DNA of 64,000 nt from a virus, in the IMG/VR virus record IMGVR_UViG_3300036770_006954, positions 62,001 to 126,000 of that record; one strand, 5' to 3'. The notes beneath the pieces were generated by a model. It was not told where the DNA came from. It saw only the letters and a list, made by a program, of their open reading frames with translations, and searched no databases. Position 1 is the first letter of the stretch. Each line of letters starts with the position of its first letter. Made by a program: the position numbers and the translations under genes. Shown piece by piece: positions 18,686-28,077 of this stretch.

Positions 18686-19900
18686 ATGTCACAAATCAAT
18701 GTATTAGTAATACCATCTGACCGATTTGGTGTTGGAAAATTTAGGTCAATTGAACCTCATACTTTTCTTCAAAATAAATTCCCTCAAGACTTTCACATTG
18801 AAATAGATTTAAATCCTCCTATGGATGATTTGGACTTTTACAAAAAGTTTCAAATTGTTGTTTATCACAGAAGTATTACTAATGAATTCGAGAAGTCATA
18901 TGTACTTGTAGAAAATCTGAAGAAAATGGGTATTGTCACAGTGTGTGATATGGACGATTATTGGAATCCCACCAAGGACCACCCAATTCACGATATCATT
19001 ATTTACAATAAGATTAACGAAAAAATTGTTGCTAGTATCAAACAATCCGATTGGGTAACAACGACAACGCCATTGTTTGCGGATGAAATTAGGAAATACA
19101 ACAAAAATGTGTTTGTACTTCCTAACGCAATAAATCCTGATGAGGCACAATTCAAAGAACCAACAACAGAACATGAAAAACTTAGAGTAGGTTGGTTAGG
19201 TGGTTCATCTCATTTGTCAGACCTTCAACTTTTAGATTCTTCGTTTGCTAAGCTCAGTCAAAATTATAAAGATTTGCAATTTGTTATATGTGGTTTCGAC
19301 ACAAGAGGTACTATTACTGAGATAAATGCTCAGACAGGTGAGCACAAAAAACGACCAATTCGACCTGAGGAAACTGTTTGGGCACGCTACGAAGAAATCT
19401 TCACACAAAACTACAAGTATGTTAGTTCAGAGTATGAAAAGGTTTTGAAAAAATATGCTCGGGAAGAATATCCCGAATTTTCCAATGAGTCTTATCGTAG
19501 GGTGTGGACTCTTCCTGTGACATCTTATGCAAGAAATTACGCCAAACTTGATGTATCTTTGGCACCAATTAAAAACCACATGTTCAATCGAATGAAGTCA
19601 CAACTCAAAGTGATTGAGGCGGGATTTTACAAAAAGGCTGTGATTGCAACTGACTTAGGTCCATATACAATTGATTTGAAACATTGTCTTAAAAATGGCG
19701 AATTTACCGATGGTAATGCTCTTTTGGTCGATGAGAATAGAAATCATGGTGATTGGGCAAAGTTTATTATAAAACTTCAAAAAAATCCAAATCTTGTCAA
19801 AGACATGGGGGAACGATTGTATGAAACTGTATCAAAAAAGTATGACTTAAATATTGTTACTGTTGAAAGAGCGGATTTTTACAAAAGTCTAATTAAATAA
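18686..19900 (+). CDS. glycosyltransferase, GT-B fold (GT4-like)
   Basis: 404 aa. The Rossmann-like N-half opens with INVLVIPSDRFGVGKFRSIEP. The second half carries the GT4-type order: VGWLGGSSHLSDL (nucleotide-binding loop, about 168-180), FVICGFDTRG, then FNRMKSQLKVIEAGFYKKAVIAT with the acidic residue of the E-x7-E region, and a C-terminal helix. No signal peptide. First gene of the plus-strand carbohydrate island; a 55-base gap separates it from the preceding virion-type genes. Sugar and acceptor cannot be read. Confidence 0.85.
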   Translation: MSQINVLVIPSDRFGVGKFRSIEPHTFLQNKFPQDFHIEIDLNPPMDDLDFYKKFQIVVYHRSITNEFEKSYVLVENLKKMGIVTVCDMDDYWNPTKDHPIHDIIIYNKINEKIVASIKQSDWVTTTTPLFADEIRKYNKNVFVLPNAINPDEAQFKEPTTEHEKLRVGWLGGSSHLSDLQLLDSSFAKLSQNYKDLQFVICGFDTRGTITEINAQTGEHKKRPIRPEETVWARYEEIFTQNYKYVSSEYEKVLKKYAREEYPEFSNESYRRVWTLPVTSYARNYAKLDVSLAPIKNHMFNRMKSQLKVIEAGFYKKAVIATDLGPYTIDLKHCLKNGEFTDGNALLVDENRNHGDWAKFIIKLQKNPNLVKDMGERLYETVSKKYDLNIVTVERADFYKSLIK

Positions 19901-19910
19901 AAAAAAACAA

Positions 19911-20621
19911 ATGATTAAAACACCAATAAACAAAATTCTTTTTTTGGACATCGAAACCGTAGGTCTTGAAAAGAATTATGATGACTTACGAACCAACCAC
20001 CCGAGAATCGCAGACCAATTCGACAAATATTTTGATTGGTTTCTGAAAAGATTTCCCGAAGACAAGGAAATTAAGGAAGACCAAAAAAATATTGTTTTTG
20101 CAACTCGAGCGGCACTTGTCCCTGAATTTGCCAAAGTTGTTTGTGTTAGTGTTGCATTTGTGCTAAACAACGGGGAAGTAAAGAGACAGACCTTTTCAGG
20201 TGATGATGAAAACCAACTTCTACGAGATTGTCAAAATCTTTTGGATAGATGTGGAAAATTGGATTTTTGGTTATGTGGTCATAACCTCAAAAATTTTGAT
20301 ATTCCTATGCTCGCAAAAAGAATGTTGATTCAAAACATCCTTCCACCCTCCATTCTTCCTTCTTACGACACAAAACCTTGGGAGGTTAAAGCAATCGATA
20401 CAAAAGAGGTATGGCAGTTTGGTGCGTACACGGCAATCGGCTCGTTAGATTTACTATGCGCTTGTATGGATGTACCATCACCTAAAGAAGGTGAAGTTAC
20501 TGGTTCAAAAGTACATGATGCATATTGGAATAAAAACATGTTAAAAGAAATTGCCGAATACTGTGAACGAGATGTACAGGTATTGGTGGATGTAATTCAA
20601 AAATTAAAATCTTTGAAATGA
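19911..20621 (+). CDS. DnaQ-like 3'-5' exonuclease
   Basis: 236 aa. DEDD-type motifs are in order: Exo I FLDIET at 11-16, Exo II GHNLKNFDIPML near 116-127, and Exo III near the C-terminus (AEYCERDVQVLVDV). The spacing matches the predicted PolB-like exonuclease family (DNA_pol_B_exo2). It would degrade single-stranded DNA or proofread during phage replication. It stands alone, without a polymerase domain. It overlaps the dUTPase gene by 4 bases, forming a nucleotide-metabolism pair inside the carbohydrate island. Confidence 0.88.
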   Translation: MIKTPINKILFLDIETVGLEKNYDDLRTNHPRIADQFDKYFDWFLKRFPEDKEIKEDQKNIVFATRAALVPEFAKVVCVSVAFVLNNGEVKRQTFSGDDENQLLRDCQNLLDRCGKLDFWLCGHNLKNFDIPMLAKRMLIQNILPPSILPSYDTKPWEVKAIDTKEVWQFGAYTAIGSLDLLCACMDVPSPKEGEVTGSKVHDAYWNKNMLKEIAEYCERDVQVLVDVIQKLKSLK

Positions 20622-21238
20622 ACGATAACCAAGATAATCTTGACGATTTAATCGACGCAGAATTGCAGAAGTTAATCGAAGAAGTCGAAAAATTAACTTT
20701 CAATCCTTCAAGTTCAGAAAGCGAGTCTGAAGATGAAAAAACTCTGAATAAAAGTTTATCAGAGTTGGATGATTTTATGGAGGAGGAATTTTTAAAAATT
20801 GAACTTCCTTTACACAAATTTCACCCTGATGCGATAGTACCTTCATATGCGTATAGTTTGGATTCGGGATTTGATTTATTCAGTACCGAGGAAGTATGTT
20901 TATTACCTTTTGGTAGGGCATTAGTACCAACAGGTTTGGCATTTGAAGTACCTGATGGTACAGAGCTTCAGATACGAAGTAAAAGTGGTCTTGCAATCAA
21001 TCAAGGTTTAATGGTCTTGAATAGTCCGGGAACTGTTGATTGTGGATACCTTGGCGAAATCAAGGTGATTGTTATGAACATGAACGATTATACGGTTACA
21101 ATTGAAAAAGGAACAAAAGTAGGTCAAGGAGTTTTGTGCCCCGTTTACAACGGTAAACGAGTTAAACTAATCGAAAAAGAAAGTTTAGGCACCTCGGACC
21201 GAGGAAATAAAGGATTTGGTAGTACAGGTTTGAAATGA
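20618..21238 (+). CDS. dut: dUTPase with an acidic N-terminal extension
   Basis: 206 aa; a trimeric dUTPase is normally about 140-150 aa. All five motifs are present: I at 81-90 (LDSGFDLFST), II at 120-127 (RSKSGLAI), III at 135-154 (NSPGTVDCGYLGEIKV), IV at 164-171 (KGTKVGQG) and V at 195-204 (RGNKGFGSTG). The first 65 residues are an extra acidic, Ser-rich segment of unknown role. The enzyme hydrolyses dUTP to dUMP and pyrophosphate, keeping uracil out of phage DNA and feeding dTMP synthesis. It overlaps the exonuclease upstream and the next glycosyltransferase by 4 bases each. Confidence 0.93.
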   Translation: MNDNQDNLDDLIDAELQKLIEEVEKLTFNPSSSESESEDEKTLNKSLSELDDFMEEEFLKIELPLHKFHPDAIVPSYAYSLDSGFDLFSTEEVCLLPFGRALVPTGLAFEVPDGTELQIRSKSGLAINQGLMVLNSPGTVDCGYLGEIKVIVMNMNDYTVTIEKGTKVGQGVLCPVYNGKRVKLIEKESLGTSDRGNKGFGSTGLK

Positions 21239-22869
21239 TTACAGTTGGATATTCTACACGAAAACATAACCCCGAATTAATTGAATACTTCAAAAAATCC
21301 TCGGGGAATCCAAAATATGTCGAAGTTATTGAAAAAATTAATAACGGAGAAAAATCTTTATCTCAAGTTTATAATGAAATACTTGAAGAATCACAAAGTG
21401 ACATTGTAATTTTTTGTCATGATGACATTTATTTTGATACTAACGCTTGGTACTCGAAAGTTGTAAGAAATTTTGAAAAAAATGATTTCGGAATCATTGG
21501 TGTTGCAGGAACCGTCAATCTACCGAGTTCGGGTCTATGGTGGGAAAACCGAAGAAAAATGATTGGAATTGTAAATCATGAAAGTAATGGAAAAAAATGG
21601 GAGTCCAAATATTCTCAAAATTTTGGTAATGAAATTAGACAAGCGGCAATTGTGGATGGTTTATTTATTGCGGTTAGTAAAAAAAGAATTAAGAAAAAAT
21701 TTGTTGAGGAATTTGAAGGGTTTCACTTTTATGATTTACCGTTTTGTCTTGAAAATCATTTAGAGGGTGTAAAAATCGGTGTTTGTACAAACATTAGAAT
21801 TACTCACAAATCAGTTGGACAAACTAATGAACAGTGGGAAAAAAACAGACAAATATTTGAGAAAAAATATTCTGATAACCTACCAATCAAAATACCGTTT
21901 GCACCTGAAAGACAGATGAAAGTTTTAATTTCTTCTATGTTTTTCAGAACATTTACCGGCTCAGAAATTTATGTGTATGAATTAGCAAAATCTCTTCAAA
22001 AACAAAATTGTCAAGTCACGATACTATCACAAATAGGTGGTCCATTAACAGATTTGGCAAAAAAAGAGGGTATTAAATGTTTACCGTTTGAGGAAGCCCC
22101 TGGTTTTAAAATGGGTGATGGTAAGTGGATGGTAATGGGTCCCGATGGAAAACCTCAAGTTTCAAACCCAACGACACTATACAAAATTGCCGAAGTAGAT
22201 TTTGATATCATACATATTCAACATAAACCTGTTGCCGAGAGAATAATCAATCTATACCCTACGATTGATAAAATAGCAACGATTCACTCCGAGGTAATCG
22301 AACTTGAAGACCCTGTAATTCATGATTCTATAAAACATTATGTTGCAATCAGACCAGAAATCAAAGAACACCTTATAAATAAATTTGATATACCTGAAGA
22401 AAAAATCTCAGTAATTTATAATCCTGTCGACAAAAATAGATTTCCAACACTCACAAAAAACGAGAATGGTTACATTCTTTTTGTTGGAACGGTGGATTAC
22501 CTAAGAGAAATGGCAATTAAAGATGCTGGTGAATACGCGATTTCACTTGGAAAGGAATTGTGGTTAGTTGGAGAAGACAAATCAATTTATTTGAAAAGTT
22601 ATTTAAACAACCCAAGTATAAAACATTTTCCACCAACGTGGAACTTAAAGCCATTTATTGAAGGCGCGTATGAAACTGCTGGAATTCAATTGGGAAGAAC
22701 CACAATTGAAAGTTGGATGAGTGGTAAAGATAGTTGGATTTATAAGGTTAATGATAGTGGAGATATAATTTCGAAAGAAAAAACGTCACCACCCGATGAT
22801 ATTGAAAAGTTTTATTCCGATAATGTTGCAAAACAAGTTAAACAAGAATTTTTAAAAATATTATCATAA
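21235..22869 (+). CDS. bifunctional glycosyltransferase (GT-A domain fused to GT-B domain)
   Basis: 544 aa. The first 215 residues form a GT2-like domain (streptococcal GT-type, PF13712-like) with IVIFCHDDIYFD around 59-70 providing the acidic metal motif. From about 225 (MKVLISSMFFRTFTGSE) to the end a GT4-like GT-B domain follows, with YILFVGTVDYLREMAIKDAG as the nucleotide-binding loop, and a weaker C-terminal E-x7-E region. Two transferase domains in one chain often add successive sugars to one acceptor. The acceptor is unknown. Overlaps dUTPase by 4 bases. Confidence 0.85.
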   Translation: MITVGYSTRKHNPELIEYFKKSSGNPKYVEVIEKINNGEKSLSQVYNEILEESQSDIVIFCHDDIYFDTNAWYSKVVRNFEKNDFGIIGVAGTVNLPSSGLWWENRRKMIGIVNHESNGKKWESKYSQNFGNEIRQAAIVDGLFIAVSKKRIKKKFVEEFEGFHFYDLPFCLENHLEGVKIGVCTNIRITHKSVGQTNEQWEKNRQIFEKKYSDNLPIKIPFAPERQMKVLISSMFFRTFTGSEIYVYELAKSLQKQNCQVTILSQIGGPLTDLAKKEGIKCLPFEEAPGFKMGDGKWMVMGPDGKPQVSNPTTLYKIAEVDFDIIHIQHKPVAERIINLYPTIDKIATIHSEVIELEDPVIHDSIKHYVAIRPEIKEHLINKFDIPEEKISVIYNPVDKNRFPTLTKNENGYILFVGTVDYLREMAIKDAGEYAISLGKELWLVGEDKSIYLKSYLNNPSIKHFPPTWNLKPFIEGAYETAGIQLGRTTIESWMSGKDSWIYKVNDSGDIISKEKTSPPDDIEKFYSDNVAKQVKQEFLKILS

Positions 22870-23589
22870 ATGACTATTTTGACTACAGCATATAATTGTG
22901 AACCTTTTATTGAGAGGTGTCTGTATAGCATAATGTCACAGCAATTCAGAGATTTTACTTGTTATATTTTGGACGACATGTCAACTGATGGTACCACAAA
23001 AAAAGTCAAAGAAATAATCCAAAATGACTCGAGATTCGTTCTAATCGAAAATACAAAGAAATTATATCAACCAGGAAACTATGATTTAGTAATACGGTAC
23101 ATGAATTTATCTGATGATGAAATATGTGTAGAGGTCGATGGCGATGATTGGTTACCAAATTCTAAGGTATTTTCAAGGATTAATGAAATTTACAGTTCTG
23201 AAAATATTTGGATGACCAGCGGTTCATTCAATTATCATAATGGTAGACCTGGTTTTGCCAGTCCCCCCACTTCTGTAGAAAATTTAAGAAAACAAACATT
23301 CACATTGTCTCATCTTAGAACTTGGAAGTCTTGGTTATGGAAAAAAATTGATGAGAATGATTTAAAAAATGAAACTGGTGAGTATTGGTCAGTTGCCGGT
23401 GACTTGGCATTTATGTTCCCGATGTTGGAAATGTCAGGAATGGAACATTTCAAATTTATCTCCGAAATTTTGTACACATACAATGAATCGAACCCTTTAA
23501 ATGACCATAAAGTTAATATGTCAAATGTTAATAAAACAACTACATTAATAAGAAATAAATCTCCTTATACAAGAATTAAAAATGAATAA
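22870..23589 (+). CDS. glycosyltransferase family 2
   Basis: 239 aa. The classical GT2 N-terminus TILTTAYNCEPFIERCLYSIMSQ is followed by a DDMSTDGT motif (about 37-44) and EVDGDDWLP (DxD motif, about 92-100). The C-terminal part has the aromatic-rich segment that fits acceptor binding. It starts immediately after the upstream stop codon and overlaps the next GT2 gene by 8 bases. Cytoplasmic transferase; specific sugar unknown. Confidence 0.88.
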   Translation: MTILTTAYNCEPFIERCLYSIMSQQFRDFTCYILDDMSTDGTTKKVKEIIQNDSRFVLIENTKKLYQPGNYDLVIRYMNLSDDEICVEVDGDDWLPNSKVFSRINEIYSSENIWMTSGSFNYHNGRPGFASPPTSVENLRKQTFTLSHLRTWKSWLWKKIDENDLKNETGEYWSVAGDLAFMFPMLEMSGMEHFKFISEILYTYNESNPLNDHKVNMSNVNKTTTLIRNKSPYTRIKNE

Positions 23590-24292
23590 TACCCCCAAAA
23601 TATCAGTTTGTATTCCAACTTATGAAGCTAATGGAAGAGGCGTAGAATTTCTAAGGAAGAATGTAGAATCTATTTTGGAACAAACTTATCAGAATATCGA
23701 AATTATTATTTCCGACCACTCCAAAACTGATAACATCCAACAATACATTGAATCTCTTAATAACGATAAAATTGTTTATCTTAGATATACTGAGAATATA
23801 GGATGGCCAGCACACAACACAAACAATGCAATAAAAAACTCATCAGGTGATTTTATTAAGTTGATGAACTTAGATGATTACATTGAAGGCTCGGATAGTA
23901 TTCAATTAATGGTTGATTTGTTAAATGAAGGTCACAAATGGGTTATTAGTGGTTGCAAACATTTAAACTACGGAACAGGAGAATGGTCAAACCCAATTAT
24001 ACCTCGAATTGAGAACGATGGTAGACACCTACTAAGGGGAATCAATTATGTTGGTTGTCCAAGTGTTGGATTAATACCCCGAGAAGAATATTTTGACCCA
24101 GAAGTAATCTATATGATAGATTGTGAATTATGGTACAGAATGTTTATTAAATATGATTATCCTGGTGTCTTGAAAGATTACAGAATTGTAATTGGAATCG
24201 GTGACCATACATTAACAAGTCAATGGGCATCAAAACATAGTGATTTACTCTGCAAAGATATTGAGTATTGTAATAAAAAATTTCTAATATGA
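23582..24292 (+). CDS. glycosyltransferase family 2
   Basis: 236 aa. PKISVCIPTYEANGRGVEFL begins a GT2 domain with SILEQTYQNIEIIISDHSKTDN and LMNLDDYI as the acidic metal-binding segment (about 97-104). It is divergent enough from the upstream GT2 gene not to be a recent duplicate by eye. It overlaps the aminotransferase start by 4 bases, linking sugar transfer and sugar synthesis in one transcript. Confidence 0.87.
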   Translation: MNNTPKISVCIPTYEANGRGVEFLRKNVESILEQTYQNIEIIISDHSKTDNIQQYIESLNNDKIVYLRYTENIGWPAHNTNNAIKNSSGDFIKLMNLDDYIEGSDSIQLMVDLLNEGHKWVISGCKHLNYGTGEWSNPIIPRIENDGRHLLRGINYVGCPSVGLIPREEYFDPEVIYMIDCELWYRMFIKYDYPGVLKDYRIVIGIGDHTLTSQWASKHSDLLCKDIEYCNKKFLI

Positions 24293-25446
24293 AAAATATA
24301 CAACTTTTTGTTCCCAAGTTTAGGAAAGAAGAAATTCAAGAACATATTTCAGTTTGCTTAGATAGAGGATGGACTGGTTTGGGATTTAAGACCGTAGAAA
24401 TTGAAGAGAAATGGAAGGAGTATACCAACCTTCCATTTGCTCATTTTATAAATTCTAACACCTCAGGATTACACTTGGCGTTCAAGATTCTTAAAGATGC
24501 CAATAAGTGGAACGATGGTGATGAGATTATAACAAGTCCTCTGACATTCGTTTCCTCAAATCATGCAATCGTTTACGAAAATCTAAAACCAGTGTTTGCG
24601 GATGTTGATGAGTTTCTATGTTTGGACCCCAAATCAATAGAATCAAAAATAACCAAAAAAACCAAAGCAATTCTATTCATTGGAATTGGGGGGAATACAG
24701 GTCAATTAAATTCTGTAATAGAATTGGCTAAAAAACATAAATTGAAAGTAATCTTGGATGCTGCCCATATGGCAGGAACTTTTATTAAAAACCCCAATAC
24801 AGGTCAACCTGAACATGTTGGTCATAGAGCTGACGTAACCGTATTTAGTTTCCAAGCCGTTAAAAACTTACCAACGGCAGATTCAGGTATGATTTGTTTT
24901 GCAAATGAGGACTACGATACTTTAGTTAGAAAACTATCTTGGTTAGGTATTAATAAAGACACATACCAAAGAAGTAATGACAAAGGAAATTATAAGTGGG
25001 AATATGATTTAGTTGACGTTGGTTACAAATACCATGGAAACTCAATTATGGCATCAATGGCATTAGTTGGTTTAAAATATCTTGACGAAGATAATAACAG
25101 AAGAAGAGAAATCTGTGAAATTTATGAAAAAGAATTAACAAAACATGGAATTCAAACTATAAAAACTCATAAAGATTGTGTATTGTCATCAAGACATTTA
25201 TTTCAAATTGTTGTTAATCAAAGAAATAAATTTATGGAACTATTAAACTCGAATGGAATTTATCCTGGAGTTCACTATAGAGACAACACCAATTATAAAA
25301 TGTATAAACACGGATTTGGTACTTGTCCAAACTCTTTAACTATTTCTGAAAAATTAATAACACTACCATTACATATGAACTTAAATGACGATGATGTGAA
25401 ATATATCATAGAAAAAGTAATAGAAGTAAATAAAAATTTAAATTGA
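24289..25446 (+). CDS. PLP-dependent sugar aminotransferase (DegT/DnrJ/EryC1 family)
   Basis: 385 aa, the usual length. SNTSGLHLAF (56-65) binds the PLP phosphate, LDAAHMAG (156-163) holds the Asp that contacts the PLP ring nitrogen, and FQAVKNLPTADSG (188-200) supplies the catalytic Lys192. Family members convert a keto-sugar nucleotide to an amino-sugar. With the GDP-mannose dehydratase in the same island the substrate could be GDP-4-keto-6-deoxymannose (giving GDP-perosamine), but other keto-sugars are equally possible. Compare the second family member at 28994, where the Lys is replaced by His. Confidence 0.9.
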   Translation: MKNIQLFVPKFRKEEIQEHISVCLDRGWTGLGFKTVEIEEKWKEYTNLPFAHFINSNTSGLHLAFKILKDANKWNDGDEIITSPLTFVSSNHAIVYENLKPVFADVDEFLCLDPKSIESKITKKTKAILFIGIGGNTGQLNSVIELAKKHKLKVILDAAHMAGTFIKNPNTGQPEHVGHRADVTVFSFQAVKNLPTADSGMICFANEDYDTLVRKLSWLGINKDTYQRSNDKGNYKWEYDLVDVGYKYHGNSIMASMALVGLKYLDEDNNRRREICEIYEKELTKHGIQTIKTHKDCVLSSRHLFQIVVNQRNKFMELLNSNGIYPGVHYRDNTNYKMYKHGFGTCPNSLTISEKLITLPLHMNLNDDDVKYIIEKVIEVNKNLN

Positions 25447-25447
25447 T

Positions 25448-25882
25448 ATGTTAGTTATTCGTGATTTTGAAAGAAATGACTCTACAAGCGGGTTATTAAA
25501 AACACTTAAAGAAGTGTGGTCAGTTGATGAAATAAATGAATCAACATTAGATAAATGGTTTAAGAATGATAATCACATGGTAATTGCGGAGTTTAATGGT
25601 GAAATTGTTGGTTCAGCAACTTTACATTTACAACAAAAAATTATTCGTAATGGTGGTATTGCTGGATGTATTGAAGATGTTGTAGTTAGAGAGGATTATA
25701 GAGGAAATAACATTGGCACTCAATTAATACAAGAATTAATTAAAAAGGCTGAAAATTTTGGGTGTTATAAAATAATTTTATCTTGTTTTCCTGAAAGGAT
25801 TAATTTTTATAAAAAAAATGGATTTAATCAAGAGTCAATAACTATGAGATTCGATTTAAAAAAATTAGAAAAAAATGTATAA
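25448..25882 (+). CDS. GNAT N-acetyltransferase, GNA1-like
   Basis: 144 aa. The acetyl-CoA loop VVVREDYRGNNIGTQLI (81-97) is a textbook GNAT motif A, preceded by GCIEDV and followed by CYKIILSCFPERINFYKKNGF (motif B). The IED, CYK and FYKKNGF pattern resembles glucosamine-6-phosphate N-acetyltransferase. That would yield GlcNAc-6-phosphate and, through host enzymes, UDP-GlcNAc for the GlcNAc-type transferase elsewhere in the phage. An N-acetyl step on an amino-sugar nucleotide from the preceding aminotransferase is the alternative. It overlaps the next gene by 8 bases. Confidence 0.8.
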   Translation: MLVIRDFERNDSTSGLLKTLKEVWSVDEINESTLDKWFKNDNHMVIAEFNGEIVGSATLHLQQKIIRNGGIAGCIEDVVVREDYRGNNIGTQLIQELIKKAENFGCYKIILSCFPERINFYKKNGFNQESITMRFDLKKLEKNV

Positions 25883-26675
25883 CGTTGAAAAAATTTCAAA
25901 TTGGGACTTACGAGTTAATATAGAAACAAACAAACCCTGTGAATTGTATGTTGATAATTTTCCTAACACCCCAAAAAATTCTATTCGAGTTTTATGGTTA
26001 GTTGAACCTGATGAAGTAAGTAGAGTAAAAGAAGTTGTCTTTGGTAGATACAATGAGTTTGATTTAATTCTTACTTTTGATAAAGAAATTTTGGAACGGT
26101 GCCCAAACGCTCGCCTTCATACTTTTGGTATGACATGGATTTTGGATTATGATTCTTCTCAAGAAAAAGAATTTTGTGTTACTTCACTAATTGGTGGAAA
26201 ACAACTTTCTCCAAACCATCTTCTTCGCCAACAATTACCTCAGATTAAAAATAAAATTGAAAATGTAGATTTACACCTATTCGGAAGTATTAATAATCCT
26301 TTTTCGGGTGAGGGTGTTGATAGGAAAATGCAGGATAATGACAGAAAAAATGAACTTTTTTATTCTCAATATCACATTGCAATCGAAAATTTCTCAAAAG
26401 AAAATTTTTTCACCGAAAAATTGATGGATTGTTTTCAAACTAAAACAATTCCAATTTATGTTGGATGTCCTAATATCTCAGAATTTTTTGATACCCGAGG
26501 TATGTTCATTGTGAACTCTTTGGAAGAAATTACTGAAGTAATTAAAAATTTAACACCTGAAACTTATTCTAATATGTTGGAATATGTTGAAATAAATTAT
26601 GAATTAAGTAAACCTCATGCACATTTTAGGGAAAGACTAAAAAGTGTTGTGTCGAATTTTGTAAACTCCTTGTAA
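25875..26675 (+). CDS. glycosyltransferase family 10 (alpha-1,3/4-fucosyltransferase-like)
   Basis: 266 aa. The C-terminal GT10 donor-binding signature is clear at 167-207: HIAIENFSKENFFTEKL then IPIYVGCPNISEFFD. This binds GDP-fucose-type donors in known members. The N-terminal acceptor half is shorter than in bacterial GT10 enzymes and lacks C-terminal heptad repeats and membrane-binding tails. GDP-deoxyhexose synthesis genes lie 2-4 kb downstream in the same island, matching donor to transferase. Colitose, which also comes as a GDP donor, is a possible alternative sugar. Confidence 0.85.
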   Translation: MYNVEKISNWDLRVNIETNKPCELYVDNFPNTPKNSIRVLWLVEPDEVSRVKEVVFGRYNEFDLILTFDKEILERCPNARLHTFGMTWILDYDSSQEKEFCVTSLIGGKQLSPNHLLRQQLPQIKNKIENVDLHLFGSINNPFSGEGVDRKMQDNDRKNELFYSQYHIAIENFSKENFFTEKLMDCFQTKTIPIYVGCPNISEFFDTRGMFIVNSLEEITEVIKNLTPETYSNMLEYVEINYELSKPHAHFRERLKSVVSNFVNSL

Positions 26676-26677
26676 CT

Positions 26678-27295
26678 ATGAATAACGAATTAGAATTAAA
26701 TCTCCAAAAAATTGTTGATGGTCATCATAAAGTGACTTATCGAGGTATAAAGATGATTAAAAATCCATTTGATTATCTACTTTATCAAATGATAATTAAT
26801 GAAGTTAAACCCGATTTAATTGTCGAAATCGGAACTAATCATGGTGGTGCTTCTTTATACATGGCTGACATGTTAGATTTGATTGGTAAGGGTGAAATCC
26901 ATACAATAGACATTACAGAATATCCTATGGATTCTCTAATTTTAGAAAACAAAAGGATTAAAAGATTCTTGGGTGGATATCAGTCATATGATTTAAAAAA
27001 TACTGAAGGTTTCGAAACAGTATTGGTTATTGATGATGGTTCACACACATATGAACATTCTTACGAAATTCTTCACAAATTTAAAAATGTTGTAACACTC
27101 AATAGTTATTTCATTATCGAAGATGGTGCATTAATTCATATTGGTTTAGGTAAAGATTATGGCGGTGGTCCTGTAAGGTCAATTGAACAATTTATGGGTG
27201 AAAATAATCAATATATCATAGACAGAAAATGGTGTGATTTTTTCGGTACCAATACAACTTTCAACACTAACGGATTTTTAAAAAGAATTAGTTAA
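26678..27295 (+). CDS. CmcI-like (cephalosporin hydroxylase/O-methyltransferase) family protein
   Basis: 205 aa. LIVEIGTNHGGASLYMADM (46-64) is the SAM-binding glycine-rich loop in the form typical of the CmcI/rhamnosyl O-methyltransferase family. EIHTIDITEYP and VLVIDDGSHTYEHSYE follow in the usual order. In polysaccharide clusters this family is usually assigned to sugar O-methylation. It sits between two fucosyl-type transferase genes, and its stop overlaps the GT11 start by one base, so capping or methylating a transferred sugar is the likely role. Confidence 0.8.
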   Translation: MNNELELNLQKIVDGHHKVTYRGIKMIKNPFDYLLYQMIINEVKPDLIVEIGTNHGGASLYMADMLDLIGKGEIHTIDITEYPMDSLILENKRIKRFLGGYQSYDLKNTEGFETVLVIDDGSHTYEHSYEILHKFKNVVTLNSYFIIEDGALIHIGLGKDYGGGPVRSIEQFMGENNQYIIDRKWCDFFGTNTTFNTNGFLKRIS

Positions 27296-28077
27296 TGAGC
27301 ATTATTTCAACAAAGTTGATGGGTGGGCTGGGTAATTATATGTTTCAAATTGCCGCCGCTTATGCAATTTCTTTAAGGGACAAAAAAAAAATTGTTTGTG
27401 AAACATATGATGTACAGTCACCTCAAAAACCAATACATCACTATAAAACGAATTTATTTAATAAAATAGAATTCACTGAAGAAAAAATTCCTCATATTCC
27501 TTTTGGAGAACCAAAATTTTCTTACACAGAAATCCCAACAATCAAAGAAAATCTGAGACTTTATGGATACTTCCAAAGTGAAAAATATTTCAAAAATTAT
27601 CGTGACAAAATTTTGGAGTTATTCGATTTAGATGAATCAATTAAAGGAAATGTCAAAACAAAATACAAAGAAGTTTTAAAAAAAAATCCGACATCAATTC
27701 ATGTAAGAAGGGGAGATTATGTTTGGTTGAGTGATTACCATGAAAATCAGAACTTACAATATTATGAAGAAGCTGTTCGAATTATTGGTGAAGAAAGTTA
27801 TTTTTTAATCTTTTCAGACGATATATCGTGGTGTCAAGAAAATTTGAATTTCATCAAAAACAAAACATTTGTAAGTGGTAATCAAGATTATGAAGACCTT
27901 TTTTTGATGACACAATGTGAGAATAATATTATTGCAAATTCAAGTTTCAGCTGGTGGGGAGCTTGGCTAAACAAAAATGAGGGTAAAAAAGTGATTGCAC
28001 CGAAAAAATGGTTCGGAAAATCAAATTCACATCTTGAGACAAAAGACTTATATTGTGAAAAATGGATGGTAATATGA
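27295..28077 (+). CDS. glycosyltransferase family 11 (alpha-1,2-fucosyl/colitosyltransferase-like)
   Basis: 260 aa. GGLGNYMFQIAAAYA (10-24) and HVRRGDYVW (136-144) are the GT11 donor-site motifs, and NSSFSWWGAWLN near 215-226 is the third conserved block. GT11 uses GDP-fucose in most characterised members, and relatives in colitose-containing O-antigen clusters transfer colitose. It overlaps by one base with the upstream methyltransferase-type gene and by four with the downstream GDP-sugar epimerase/reductase, so donor-forming and transfer steps share a message. Confidence 0.88.
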   Translation: MSIISTKLMGGLGNYMFQIAAAYAISLRDKKKIVCETYDVQSPQKPIHHYKTNLFNKIEFTEEKIPHIPFGEPKFSYTEIPTIKENLRLYGYFQSEKYFKNYRDKILELFDLDESIKGNVKTKYKEVLKKNPTSIHVRRGDYVWLSDYHENQNLQYYEEAVRIIGEESYFLIFSDDISWCQENLNFIKNKTFVSGNQDYEDLFLMTQCENNIIANSSFSWWGAWLNKNEGKKVIAPKKWFGKSNSHLETKDLYCEKWMVI

